A stretch of 64,000 nucleotides of DNA from Billgrantia saliphila (GTDB taxonomy: Bacteria; Pseudomonadota; Gammaproteobacteria; Pseudomonadales; Halomonadaceae): the NCBI RefSeq assembly GCF_002930105.1, contig NZ_PJRN01000003.1:1-64000 (forward strand). Direction: 5' to 3'. A program made the position numbers and the translations under genes. Shown here piece after piece: positions 44,898 to 54,200 of the stretch (the first letter of the stretch is position 1; each line of letters begins with the position of its first letter). Below the pieces are notes generated by a model. That model had not been told where the DNA came from, searched no databases, and was given only the letters and a program-made list of their open reading frames with translations.

Positions 44898-46089
44898 TGC
44901 CAAATCCGCTCAACAACATGATCGTCAGGTCATCGGGCAAGTCCTGACCGCCACCCTCCCCTTCGGTATCGATGTCGGGGGGAATGCCCAGCGCCAGGCT
45001 ATCGCGAAGCCGTTCCAACGACGTACAGGTCAGTACACGTTGCTCGAGGTCCCTGAGCCGCATGTCGAGCGTGTCGCCCGGCAGGCACTCCAGTATTCCA
45101 TCCGAACACAACCATAACCGGAAGTTCGCCGGTAACCTATACGTCAAACGTGGATACTCCACGTTGGGGAACAGCCCCACGGGCATCCCCTCGCCCGGCA
45201 GTTCCGTCACCTTGCCATCGGCCACCAACAGCGGCTTCGGCAGCTGTGCGCCCAAGGAATAGTGAAGACAGCGTTCCTCATGGTCAATGACCCCGACGAA
45301 CAAGGTCGCGTGCTTGCCGATGCCGGTATCGAGCAGCTCGCGATTGAGCGCCGCCAGCCAGCGTGACGGCAGGCGCTCGGGCCGCTCGGCGTTCCATTCG
45401 ACAAGCCAGCGATTGCTCAGGTACTTGAGCAAGACCGTGACGAACGCGGATGAGGCCCCGTGACCGGACACATCGGCAAAGTAGAACAGGGTGTAACGCT
45501 CGTCAAAGCGCTGAAAATCGAGAAAGTCACCCGATAGGTAGAGTGAAGGAATCAACCAGTAGTCACACGTCACCCCGCCGATCGACTGCGGATGGGGCGG
45601 CAGCAGCTTGCGTTGGATGTGTCCCCCGGCCTGCTGGTCCAGGCGCAGCAGCGCAAGATGCGTCTCGAGACTCTCGTTGAGCTCTTCCAGATGCGCGTTG
45701 AGCTGGGCGAGTCGCTCGCGATCGCGCTCGCGTTCCTCCTCCAGCCGACGCAGCTCGATCGCCTTGCGAATCATCCGCCGCAGCAACTGGCCATGCCGCA
45801 TCGGTTCGACGACGTAGTCCACCAAGCCCACGTCGACCGCCGTCAACAGGTCGGCATCGAGGCGAGAATCGCTGACCACGACGGTGGGCAGCCGTTCGGT
45901 CAGGCTTGACCACGCCAAGCTGGGGATGGCCTGGGCGTGGGCCACAACCAGCGCCGTCTCCGTCGGCAACTCCTCCAGACGCTCCGCGGCAAATACGGCC
46001 AAGCCATCCCGGGCAATGGTATCGGCCAGGGCGTCGCGGTAAGCGCCCGGCTCGTCAAGCACACCAATCAACGGCTTGGGTACATCCAT
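44884..46089 (-). CDS. RssB-like regulator: degenerate receiver plus PP2C (SpoIIE) phosphatase
   Basis: Residues 1-115 form a CheY-like domain, then comes a Glu/Arg-rich coiled coil (115-150), then a SpoIIE/PP2C phosphatase domain. The receiver keeps an acidic pair (LDEP) but the phospho-acceptor position reads VVAHAQAIP, without Asp, and the conserved Lys is VVEPM. The phosphatase metal ligands look intact: LSGDFLDF, ADVSGHGASS, CSDGILE and DDLTIMLL. It should dephosphorylate the STAS partner encoded downstream. It is 11 nt after mlaA. Pseudomonas has a similar tal-STAS-RssB-vacJ order, from memory. Confidence 0.85.
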   Translation of the reverse strand: MDVPKPLIGVLDEPGAYRDALADTIARDGLAVFAAERLEELPTETALVVAHAQAIPSLAWSSLTERLPTVVVSDSRLDADLLTAVDVGLVDYVVEPMRHGQLLRRMIRKAIELRRLEEERERDRERLAQLNAHLEELNESLETHLALLRLDQQAGGHIQRKLLPPHPQSIGGVTCDYWLIPSLYLSGDFLDFQRFDERYTLFYFADVSGHGASSAFVTVLLKYLSNRWLVEWNAERPERLPSRWLAALNRELLDTGIGKHATLFVGVIDHEERCLHYSLGAQLPKPLLVADGKVTELPGEGMPVGLFPNVEYPRLTYRLPANFRLWLCSDGILECLPGDTLDMRLRDLEQRVLTCTSLERLRDSLALGIPPDIDTEGEGGGQDLPDDLTIMLLSGFGNDHE

Positions 46090-46100
46090 CGGCTCAGGCC

Positions 46101-46904
46101 TCAGTCTGCGGGATCGGCTTCGTCGAGAGCGGAGTCGTCGAAATCGGCATCGTCGAAGTCGGCATCGTCGAAGTCGAATTCATCGCTGGCGAACGGATCG
46201 TCGCCCAGTTCGCCGTCGCTCACCTCGAAGCGACGCCGCTGCAGATAGGCATCGCGAATGAAGACATAGCGGTCGCCTCGGATCAGCTCCTCCTGATCGA
46301 GCAGTCCGGCACGCATGTCGATGATGCGCAATGCGGTCAAGCCGTAGCGCACCGCGTCGTCTTCGACATAGGTCAGCGGATAGGTGTACATGTCCAGCGG
46401 CAACCCGGACGTATCCCGTACCGTGCTGGGCCCGAGGAGTGGCAGCACCAGATAAGGCCCCTCCCCCAAGCCCCAGACGCCAAGCGTCTGGCCGAAGTCC
46501 TCTTCCTCGGCGGTAATCCCCATGGGAGTGGCGAAGTCCCACAAACCGCCGATCCCCACCGTGGTGTTGATCAGGAAGCGCGAGGTGGAAAGTCCCGCAT
46601 TGGCGGGCTTGGCCTGCAAGAGACTGTTGAGTGCGGTGCGAATCTCGCCCAGGTTGGAGAAGAAGTTGCCGACCCCGGTCTGCACCGGTTCGGGCGTGAC
46701 GGTGCGGTAACCGCGTGCCACAGGTTTGAGCACCGCACGGTCGAGCGCCTCATTGAAGCTGAATACGCGGCGGTTGAAGCCCTCCCAGGGGTCGTCGGGG
46801 TGACGCTCCTCGACTGCCACTCGTCCGGCGCAGCCGGCCAGCATGGCCACCGCCGCCAGGGCGACCAGGGCCCTGGAAAGAAAGCCGGTCTGCTTAACGA
46901 CCAT
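46101..46904 (-). CDS. mlaA: Phospholipid-binding lipoprotein MlaA (VacJ)
   Basis: MlaA sits in the outer membrane and removes misplaced phospholipids from its outer leaflet in the Mla pathway. It has a signal peptide with lipobox LAGC (Cys25), then DPWEGFNRRVFSFNEALDR and NFFSNLGEIRTALNSLLQ, family hallmarks, and DFGQTLGVWGLGEGPYLVLPLLGPSTVRD. The length is 267 aa. The tail is very acidic with a 5-residue repeat. The other mla genes are not in the window. It follows the FabH-like gene by 36 nt. Confidence 0.95.
   Translation of the reverse strand: MVVKQTGFLSRALVALAAVAMLAGCAGRVAVEERHPDDPWEGFNRRVFSFNEALDRAVLKPVARGYRTVTPEPVQTGVGNFFSNLGEIRTALNSLLQAKPANAGLSTSRFLINTTVGIGGLWDFATPMGITAEEEDFGQTLGVWGLGEGPYLVLPLLGPSTVRDTSGLPLDMYTYPLTYVEDDAVRYGLTALRIIDMRAGLLDQEELIRGDRYVFIRDAYLQRRRFEVSDGELGDDPFASDEFDFDDADFDDADFDDSALDEADPAD
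46136..46180 (-). repeat. 15-bp tandem repeat in the mlaA 3' end
   Basis: Three 15-bp units (gtcgaagtcggcatc and variants on the plus strand) encode repeated DFDDA. The result is an Asp-rich C-terminal tail. Confidence 0.8.
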
Positions 46905-46940
46905 CGACTGAGTCTCCTGCAGGTTACCGTAAGCGAGGCA

Positions 46941-48062
46941 TCACTGCCGACGCACCACAACGCAGCCGGCACTGTACCCGGCACCGAACGAGCAGACCAC
47001 CCCCACGTCACCCGACGCCAGATCGGCATGATGCAGGTGGAAAGCGATGATCGACCCCGCCGAACTGGTGTTGGCATAGCGATCCAGGATGATCGGCGCC
47101 TGGCCGGCCTCGGGATCGTGCCCCAGCACGCGACGCGCGATCAGGTCGTTCATGTGATGATTTGCCTGGTGCAGCCACAGACGCGACAGTTGGTTGCCGT
47201 CGAGCCCAAGGCTCTCCAGATGTTCGTTGATCAATGCCGCCACCATGGGACAGACCTCTTTGAAGACGCGTCTGCCCTCCTGCACGAACAGCTTGTCGCT
47301 GGCCAGCGGGTCGCTGTCCGTGACGCGATTGAGAAACCCGGCATTGTTGCGGATGGCATTGGAAAATCGCGTGGCCAGACGCGTGCCGAGGATCTCGAAG
47401 CGCACCTCGGCCGTGGCCAGCTCGGCGTCTTCCAGCACGATGGCGGTACAGGCGTCACCGAAGATGAAGTGGCTGTCCCGGTCGCGAAAGTTGAGATGCG
47501 CCGAGCATATCTCGGGGTTCACCACCAGGGCGCGCCGGATATTGCCGCCACGAATGGCACTGGCGGCCAGGTCGATGGCGAAGGTCGCCGAACTGCACGC
47601 CACGTTCATGTCGAAGGCGTGCCCCTGGGTCCCCAACCGCGCCTGCAACTCGACCGCAACCGCCGGATAGGCACGCTCCAGATTGGAACAGGCCACGATC
47701 ACCATATCGATGTCGCCGGGCTCGACGTCGGCCGTCTCAAGCGCCTGGCGTGCAGCGGCCATGCCCATTTCGCACTGGATCGAGGGTTCTTCGTTGCTGC
47801 GCGACGGCAGCCGTGGACGCATTCGCTCGGGATCGAGGATACCGGCAGCGTCCAGCACGTAGCGGCTGTGTATGCCGGAGGCCTTGACAATGAATTCGCT
47901 GCTCGAGTGCTGCAGCGGCTCGCGCTCGCCCGCCTCGATGGCGGCAGCATGCCGCGCGTTCTCCGCGTCCACCCAGGTGTTGAACGAAGCCACCAGTGCC
48001 TCGTTGTCGATGGCATGCTCCGGCGTGAAGAGTCCCGTACCGGTAATCAGCACATCTGTCAT
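46941..48062 (-). CDS. Beta-ketoacyl-ACP synthase III (FabH-like)
   Basis: A 373-residue thiolase-fold condensing enzyme. The Cys-His-Asn triad of FabH is present: Cys156 in NVACSSATFAI, His298 in LHQANHHM and Asn331 in YANTSSAGSI. It is longer than E. coli FabH (317 aa), with an N-terminal insertion near residues 30-95. Long FabH homologues in Pseudomonas can use medium-chain acyl-CoA from beta-oxidation as primer; that is a possibility here. The ATG at 48062 has GGGAG six bases upstream. It precedes mlaA in the same direction. Confidence 0.88.
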   Translation of the reverse strand: MTDVLITGTGLFTPEHAIDNEALVASFNTWVDAENARHAAAIEAGEREPLQHSSSEFIVKASGIHSRYVLDAAGILDPERMRPRLPSRSNEEPSIQCEMGMAAARQALETADVEPGDIDMVIVACSNLERAYPAVAVELQARLGTQGHAFDMNVACSSATFAIDLAASAIRGGNIRRALVVNPEICSAHLNFRDRDSHFIFGDACTAIVLEDAELATAEVRFEILGTRLATRFSNAIRNNAGFLNRVTDSDPLASDKLFVQEGRRVFKEVCPMVAALINEHLESLGLDGNQLSRLWLHQANHHMNDLIARRVLGHDPEAGQAPIILDRYANTSSAGSIIAFHLHHADLASGDVGVVCSFGAGYSAGCVVVRRQ

Positions 48063-48144
48063 GTTCGTCTCCCTCGTGCGGCCGCAGGACCGCTGACTGT
48101 ACGTCGGCGTACCGACGCTCATATCTCTTATCGGCGCATCGCGG

Positions 48145-51100
48145 TCATGCTTGACCGTGTCCCGCCAGCTCCGCCCAGCGGCGCTCGAGGCGTTTGACGG
48201 AGACCGGCATGCGGGTGCCGAGCTGCTGAGCGAACAGCGATACCCGCAGTTCCTCGATCCACCAACCGAACTCCACCAGCTCGGGATCCTCGTGGCCACC
48301 ACGGCGCTGGCTCTCTCTGCGCGCGGCCAAGCGTGCCTCGAAGTCCTGTACCGCCTGCATGTTCATCTGGTCGCGCATACGCTCGCGTGGCGCCTTCTCC
48401 AGCCGGATCGAGGCCGCCTCCATGTAGCGAGGATACTCCTCGAGCCAGGCGCCCGCCTCGAGTACGAAACCGGGGTGAACCAGCCGCTGCATCTGTGCCT
48501 TGACGTCACTGTAAACCAGCGCCAGCGCCAGATTCAGATTGCCCTTCAGCGCCTTGGTCACCGCCAGGTGTCCCTCCAGGGCCTTCTTGAGCGTCGATAC
48601 CAATACTTCGGCGTTGGGCACCAGCTCGGCACGCGTCGCCTCCAGCCTCGCGGACAGCTCCGCGGCGGAGCGCGGCAGTGGCGACTGAGCCACGGTGCAA
48701 GCGAAGACCGCCTCGACCACGTCCTCTACCAGCACTTGCTTGCTACCCACCTTGGTGAACAGCAGGGCGCAGGCGTCGAGCCCCCGGATCCGACGAATCT
48801 CGCGCACCTGGTCGGGAAGCCGCGCCATGGCCAGGCGCACCACGCCCCGGCGGTGGGCCTGCTCGGCCTTGCCGGGGTGATCGAACAGCTCGACGCGAAA
48901 CGACTCACCCTCGGGCACCAGCGCCGGATAGGCCTCGACGCGAATGCCGGCCTGGGTCGTCACGCGCGAGTCCGGCAGCACCGTCTCGGGCAGGTCGGTC
49001 ACGCTGGGCGCATCGCTGATCTCGGCGGCCAGTGCCCGGGCCCCTTCGCCCGCCGCCGCCTCGAAGCGTCGCTCGAGCTCGCGTACGTCGCGCCCCTGCC
49101 CCAGTTCGCGTCCCTCGTGGTCGACGACGCGCAAGTTCATGATCAGGTGCGGCTCGAGCTGGTCGGTGCGCCAATCGTCCGGATGCAAGCGGCCCCCAGT
49201 GCGGCGACGCAGGAACTCGCCCAGTGCCTCGGTAAGGGGAACGTCGTCGGGCGTGAGCGTCTCCAGCGCGGCATCGACCCAGTCGGGAATAGGTACTACC
49301 TGACGGCGGATCGACTTGGGCAGCGACTTGAGCAGAGCGATGCACTTCTCGCGCAGAAGTCCCGGCACCAGCCACTCCAGGCGCGCTCGCGGCAGCTGCG
49401 GCAACATGGCCGCGGGTACCGTCAGGGTCACACCGTCGTCGGGTGCGCCGGGCTCGAAACGATAGTTGAGCGGATAGCGTACGCCGCCCAGCACCAGTTC
49501 GTCGGGAAACTGGGCCTGGGTGATTTCCTCGGCCTCGCGGGCCAGCAGCGCGGCACGATTGAACTTGAGAAGGCCAGGGTCGTCGCGCTCGGCTTTCTTG
49601 CGCCAGGCCTCGAAGCCCTTGCCGTTGTGGATATCTCCGGGAATCCGCTCGTCGTAGAAGGCGAACAGCGTCTCCTCGTCGACCAGGATGTCGCGCTTGC
49701 GGGCGCGATCCTCGAGGTCCTCGACTTCCGCTATCAGAGCGCGATTGTAGTCGAAGAACTCACCCTTGGTACGAAATTCTCCTTCGACCAGAGCGCGGCG
49801 GATGAACAGCTCGCGTGCCTCGCGCGGGGCGATCGGCCCGTAGTGCACGCTGCGCCCCGAGACGACGGGCAGGCCGAACAGCGTCACCTGCTCCTTGGCC
49901 ACCACTTGGGCGCGCTTCATTTCCCAGTGGGGCTCGCTGTAGCTGCGCTTGACCAGATGCCCCGCCAGCGGCTCGATCCACTGCGGTTCGATCTTAGCTA
50001 CCGTTCGCGCAAACAGCCGGGTGGTCTCCACCAGTTCGAAGGCCATCAACCACTTGGGCGATTTCTTCGCCAGTCCCGAGCCGGGGTGAATGACGAACTT
50101 GCGATTGCGCGCGCCCAGGTATTCGCGGTTCTCGGTGAGCAAGCCCAGGTGCGACAGCAACCCGGTGAGCAATGCCTTGTGCAATTGCACGGCATTTTGC
50201 CGGCGTGCCTGTTGCCGCGCCTGGTCGTGCTCTTCTCCTGCAGCAGACTGGTCTCTTCCTGCCGGGGGCTGCGGCAACGGTGCCGGTGGCGGCACCTCGA
50301 TCTCCATCTCGCGCAGCAGCTGGCGCAGCTGGCGAAAGGTATCGTGCCACTCGCGCAAGCGCAGGTAGTTGAGGTAATTCTCCTTGCACCAGCGCCGCAG
50401 GCGATTGCCCGAGAGCTCGTCGCGCGCCGCCTCGAAGCCGTGCCATAGATTGAGCAGTGCAACGAAGTCGGAATCGGGGTCCTGCCAGCGCCGATGGGCC
50501 TGGTCGGCGGCCTCGCGCTTCTCCGCCGGACGGTCGCGCGGATCCTGCACGGCCAGCGCCGAGACCACGATCAACACCTCGCGCAGGCCGCCCTGCTCGG
50601 CACCGGCCAGCACCATCCGTGCCAAGCGCGGGTCGATCGGCAAACGGGCGAGCCGGCGCCCCACCGGCGTCAGCCGATCGGTCTCATCCACTGCGCCGAG
50701 CTCGAACAGCAGGCGGAAGCCATCCTTGATGAAGCGCGAATCGGGCGGGTCGACGAAGGGAAAACGTTCAATGTCGCCGAGTCCCAGCGACAGCATCGAC
50801 AGGATCACCGAGGCCAGGTTAGTGCGGCGAATCTCGGGATCGGTGAACTCGGGGCGGGAGAGAAAATCCTCTTCATCGTAGAGGCGAATGCAAACCCCCT
50901 CCGCGACGCGACCGCAACGCCCCTTGCGCTGATCGGCGCTGGCCCGGCTGACCGGCTCCACCGGCAGGCGCTGGATCTTGGCCCGATAGCTGTAGCGGCT
51001 GATGCGCACCAGGCCCGGATCGACCACGTAGCGGATCCCAGGCACGGTCAGCGAGGTTTCGGCGACGTTGGTCGCCAGCACGATGCGCCGCCCCGCGTGC

Positions 51101-52194
51101 GGAGCGAAGACACGGTTCTGCTCGGCATTCGAGAGCCGTGCATAGAGCGGCAGGATCTCGGTTCCCTTGAGATCGGCGCGGCGCAATGTGTCGGCGGCCT
51201 CGCGGATCTCGCGCTCTCCGGGCAGGAAGACGAGGATGTCCCGCGGTCCGTATAACCAGCGCTTGTCGCGCTCGATCTGCTCGATCTCCTCCACCGCGTG
51301 GAGTATGCCTTCCTGCAGGGTACGGTCGGCCTCGTCGTCGGTCTCGCGTACCAGCGGGCGATAACGCACCTCCACCGGGTAGGTGCGCCCCGACACTTCC
51401 ACCACCGGGGCGGGCACAGCCTCGCCATCCTCACCGGGCAGGGCGAAATGTCGCGCGAAACGCTCCACGTCGATGGTCGCCGAGGTAATGATCAGCTTGA
51501 GGTCGGGGCGGCGCGGCAGCAGTCGCTTGAGGTAGCCGAGCAGGAAATCGATATTGAGGCTGCGCTCGTGAGCCTCGTCGATGATGATCGCCTCGTAGCG
51601 CGAAAGCTCAGGGTCGTGGCGGGTCTCGGCCAGCAGGATGCCGTCGGTCATCAGCTTGACCAGCGTATCGTCGCCGGTCTGGTCGGTGAAGCGCACCTGA
51701 TAGCCCACCTGATCGCCCAGAGGCACCTCAAGCTCCTCGGCCAACCGCGCCGCCACCGAACGCGCCGCGAGACGCCGCGGCTGAGTATGGCCGACCAGGC
51801 CGCGGCGCCCCAGGCCGAGCTCCAGGCACAACTTGGGCAACTGGGTCGTCTTGCCCGAACCGGTCTCGCCGGCCACCACCACCACCTGATGCTCGCGCAG
51901 CGCGGCGAGAATGTCCTCACGGCGCTCGACAACCGGAAGCTCGGGGGGATAGTTCAAGGTGACCGGCTGGGCGCCGCGCCTAGCCGCCAGCGCCGCAGAG
52001 CGTTCAATGCCGCGCATCACGTCGGCCAGGCCGCGATCTACGGGCTTGCCCTCGCGGATACGACGGTGCAGCCCGCTCAGCCTGCGCTCGAGCGCTGCGC
52101 GATCGCGCAGCATGACCTCGCCCAACGCAAGCTGCAGGCGCTCGAACTCTGCCTTGTCGCCGGCGGCGACGGAACCGGATGCGATACTCACCAC
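48145..52194 (-). CDS. hrpA: ATP-dependent RNA helicase HrpA
   Basis: A 1349-residue DEAH-box helicase. Walker A is VVAGETGSGKTTQLPK near residue 108, DEAH lies in YEAIIIDEAHERSLNIDF, and motif VI in QRKGRCGRVAEG. Helicase-associated, OB-fold and a long C-terminal domain (DUF3418) follow. HrpA acts on stalled ribosomes and mRNA. The start is a GTG at 52194, or the next codon, also GTG, just after GGAGA. It lies 82 nt before the FabH-like gene. Confidence 0.95.
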   Translation of the reverse strand: MVSIASGSVAAGDKAEFERLQLALGEVMLRDRAALERRLSGLHRRIREGKPVDRGLADVMRGIERSAALAARRGAQPVTLNYPPELPVVERREDILAALREHQVVVVAGETGSGKTTQLPKLCLELGLGRRGLVGHTQPRRLAARSVAARLAEELEVPLGDQVGYQVRFTDQTGDDTLVKLMTDGILLAETRHDPELSRYEAIIIDEAHERSLNIDFLLGYLKRLLPRRPDLKLIITSATIDVERFARHFALPGEDGEAVPAPVVEVSGRTYPVEVRYRPLVRETDDEADRTLQEGILHAVEEIEQIERDKRWLYGPRDILVFLPGEREIREAADTLRRADLKGTEILPLYARLSNAEQNRVFAPHAGRRIVLATNVAETSLTVPGIRYVVDPGLVRISRYSYRAKIQRLPVEPVSRASADQRKGRCGRVAEGVCIRLYDEEDFLSRPEFTDPEIRRTNLASVILSMLSLGLGDIERFPFVDPPDSRFIKDGFRLLFELGAVDETDRLTPVGRRLARLPIDPRLARMVLAGAEQGGLREVLIVVSALAVQDPRDRPAEKREAADQAHRRWQDPDSDFVALLNLWHGFEAARDELSGNRLRRWCKENYLNYLRLREWHDTFRQLRQLLREMEIEVPPPAPLPQPPAGRDQSAAGEEHDQARQQARRQNAVQLHKALLTGLLSHLGLLTENREYLGARNRKFVIHPGSGLAKKSPKWLMAFELVETTRLFARTVAKIEPQWIEPLAGHLVKRSYSEPHWEMKRAQVVAKEQVTLFGLPVVSGRSVHYGPIAPREARELFIRRALVEGEFRTKGEFFDYNRALIAEVEDLEDRARKRDILVDEETLFAFYDERIPGDIHNGKGFEAWRKKAERDDPGLLKFNRAALLAREAEEITQAQFPDELVLGGVRYPLNYRFEPGAPDDGVTLTVPAAMLPQLPRARLEWLVPGLLREKCIALLKSLPKSIRRQVVPIPDWVDAALETLTPDDVPLTEALGEFLRRRTGGRLHPDDWRTDQLEPHLIMNLRVVDHEGRELGQGRDVRELERRFEAAAGEGARALAAEISDAPSVTDLPETVLPDSRVTTQAGIRVEAYPALVPEGESFRVELFDHPGKAEQAHRRGVVRLAMARLPDQVREIRRIRGLDACALLFTKVGSKQVLVEDVVEAVFACTVAQSPLPRSAAELSARLEATRAELVPNAEVLVSTLKKALEGHLAVTKALKGNLNLALALVYSDVKAQMQRLVHPGFVLEAGAWLEEYPRYMEAASIRLEKAPRERMRDQMNMQAVQDFEARLAARRESQRRGGHEDPELVEFGWWIEELRVSLFAQQLGTRMPVSVKRLERRWAELAGHGQA

Positions 52195-52226
52195 TCTCCT
52201 CTAGCCAAGCCTCTTGCCAAGCAAAA

Positions 52227-52262
52227 ACCTGCCCGCTCCGGAAAATACCGGAGCGGGCAGGT
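52227..52262 (-). terminator. Terminator of fadD
   Basis: A perfect 15-bp stem (52227-52241 with 52248-52262) has a 6-nt loop. The A run on the left becomes a U tract for minus-strand transcripts. It separates fadD from hrpA. Confidence 0.9.
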
Positions 52263-52302
52263 CATTGTAACGCCGGGAGCCTGGTGGCGGCCAATGCCGA
52301 GG

Positions 52303-53976
52303 CTATGCCCGGCCGGCGGTTTCCTCGTCACGCAACTGGCGACGCAACACCTTGCCGACGTTTGTCTTCGGCAGCTCGTCACGAAACTCGACGTGCTTGG
52401 GCACCTTGTAACCGGCCAGTTCCTTCTTGCACCACTCGCGCAGACTCTTCTCATCGAGACTCTCGTCCCTGGCCACGACGAACAGCTTGACCACCTCGCC
52501 ACTATTCTCGTCGGGAACTCCCACGGCGGCCACTTCGATCACGCCCGGATGCGCCGCGACCACATCCTCGACCTCGTTAGGATAGACGTTGAATCCCGAC
52601 ACCAGGATCATGTCCTTCTTGCGATCGACGATCTTGATGTAGCCGTCCTCCTGCAGAACCGCGATATCGCCGGTGTGGAACCAGCCATCGTCGCTGAGGA
52701 CCTTGGCGGTTTCATCGTCACGCTTCCAGTAGCCCTTCATCACCTGCGGCCCCTTTACGCACAGCTCGCCGGGCTCGCCGAACGGCAGCGCATTGCCGTC
52801 GGTATCGACCACTTTCACCACGGTACCCGCTACCGGTTTGCCGATGGTGCCCAATTGGATGGCATCGACCGGATTGAAGCTGACGATCGGCGAGGTCTCG
52901 GTCAGGCCATAGCCTTCGGCGATGGGACAACCGGTGACCTCTTCCCAGCGGCTGGCAGCCGCCTTGGTCAGCGCCATGCCCCCCGAGATGGTCAGGTGCA
53001 GGCGGGAGAAGTCCAGGCGGCGGAAATCCTCGCGGTTGCACAGCGCATTGAACAGCGTATTGAGCCCGATGAAAGCGGTGAACTTGTAGTTCTTCAATTC
53101 CTTGACGAAGTTGTCCAGATCCCGCGGATTGGTAATCAGGATCGAGTGGTTGCCGGTCTCCATCAAGAACAGGCAGTTCACCGTAAAAGTATAGATGTGG
53201 TAGACCGGCAGCGGCGCGATCACCACCTCCTTGCCCTCGTCGAGGCCCGGACCGATGGCCGCACGCGCCTGCAGCATGTTGGCCACCAGGTTGCAATGGG
53301 TCAGCATGGTGCCCTTGGGCAGGCCGGTGGTTCCCCCGGTGTACTGCAAGGCGGCGATATCGTCGAGCTGACGCTCGACTTCACGATGCTGGCGCGAGGC
53401 CCCCAATTTGAGCGCCTTGCGAAACGGCACCGCCATCGGCAGCGAATAGGCGGGCACCATCTTCTTGACGTGCTTGACCACCGCATTGATCAGGAAGCGC
53501 TTGGGAAAACCGTGCAGATCGCCGAGCTCGGTCACCAGCACATGCTCGATGTCGGTACGGTCCAGCACCTTCTCGAGTTTTTGCGCCATGTTGGCCAGGA
53601 TGAGTATCGCGCGTGCGCCCGAATCCTTGAACTGGTGGGCCATTTCACGCTCGGTATAGAGCGGATTGGTATTGACCACGACCAGCCCGGCACGTAGCGC
53701 ACCGAATACCGCCACCGGGAATTGCAACACATTGGGCAATTGAATGGCGATGCGATCGCCTGGTTGCAGCTCGGTTTCGTGCTGCAACCAGGCGGCGAAA
53801 TCGGCCGAGAGACGGTCGAGCTCGTTGAAAGTGAGCGTCTGGCCCATACAGGTGAATGCCGGATTGCCGGCATAACGCTTGACGGCCGCATGAAAGACAT
53901 CCATCAGCGACCGGTACTCATCCATGCCCTTCAGCTCGGGCCCGTTCAGAACGTGGGCGTTGGCGTGCTCACTCAT
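52303..53976 (-). CDS. fadD: Long-chain fatty-acid-CoA ligase FadD
   Basis: FadD activates long-chain fatty acids on the inner face of the membrane for beta-oxidation. The ATP loop is QYTGGTTGLPKGTMLTH, the second motif GYGLTETSP, the fatty-acid signature region DGWFHTGDIAVLQEDGYIKIVDRKKDM, and the catalytic lysine lies in TNVGKVLRRQLR. About 557 aa from ATG 53976, which has GGAGA eight bases upstream. It is a single-gene unit with a promoter and operator candidates. Confidence 0.95.
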   Translation of the reverse strand: MSEHANAHVLNGPELKGMDEYRSLMDVFHAAVKRYAGNPAFTCMGQTLTFNELDRLSADFAAWLQHETELQPGDRIAIQLPNVLQFPVAVFGALRAGLVVVNTNPLYTEREMAHQFKDSGARAILILANMAQKLEKVLDRTDIEHVLVTELGDLHGFPKRFLINAVVKHVKKMVPAYSLPMAVPFRKALKLGASRQHREVERQLDDIAALQYTGGTTGLPKGTMLTHCNLVANMLQARAAIGPGLDEGKEVVIAPLPVYHIYTFTVNCLFLMETGNHSILITNPRDLDNFVKELKNYKFTAFIGLNTLFNALCNREDFRRLDFSRLHLTISGGMALTKAAASRWEEVTGCPIAEGYGLTETSPIVSFNPVDAIQLGTIGKPVAGTVVKVVDTDGNALPFGEPGELCVKGPQVMKGYWKRDDETAKVLSDDGWFHTGDIAVLQEDGYIKIVDRKKDMILVSGFNVYPNEVEDVVAAHPGVIEVAAVGVPDENSGEVVKLFVVARDESLDEKSLREWCKKELAGYKVPKHVEFRDELPKTNVGKVLRRQLRDEETAGRA

Positions 53977-54053
53977 TGGTGCTTTCTCCGCAGCAGCGTC
54001 GACGTGTCGTCCATTTTCGACAGCGACGATTCTTATTGTGGCTAGCCCAGTAC

Positions 54054-54106
54054 GATATACCAGGCGCAACGTCACTGTAAAACAAGCGATTGAAACGTTC
54101 GTTCAA
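54054..54106 (-). promoter_or_regulatory. fadD promoter with PsrA-like half sites
   Basis: On the minus strand TTTACA (54081-54076) and TATATC (54059-54054) are spaced by 16 bp. Just upstream, 54090-54106 carries TTGAA/TTCAA arms with a GTTTC half site, and TTCAAAC recurs nearby. This resembles a degenerate PsrA site. Confidence 0.45.
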
Positions 54107-54200
54107 ACGCTCCAAAGGCTTCGACGTGCCTTCAAACTGGTCAATGCGCCACACAAAGGCAAGCCATGCGTTTCTACGCTACGGCGCGCAAGCTCATGAC

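Noticed and set aside
48102..48117. CGTCGG-N4-CCGACG hairpin between hrpA and the FabH-like gene as a terminator
   Set aside because: Only a 6-bp stem and no U tract; too weak to call.
45906..48197. Plus-strand open frame of 763 codons
   Set aside because: Antisense to the PP2C regulator, mlaA and the FabH-like gene, all of which carry intact motifs.
48151..53697. Two long plus-strand frames (765 and 799 codons)
   Set aside because: Antisense to hrpA and fadD, which have complete catalytic motifs and family-like lengths.
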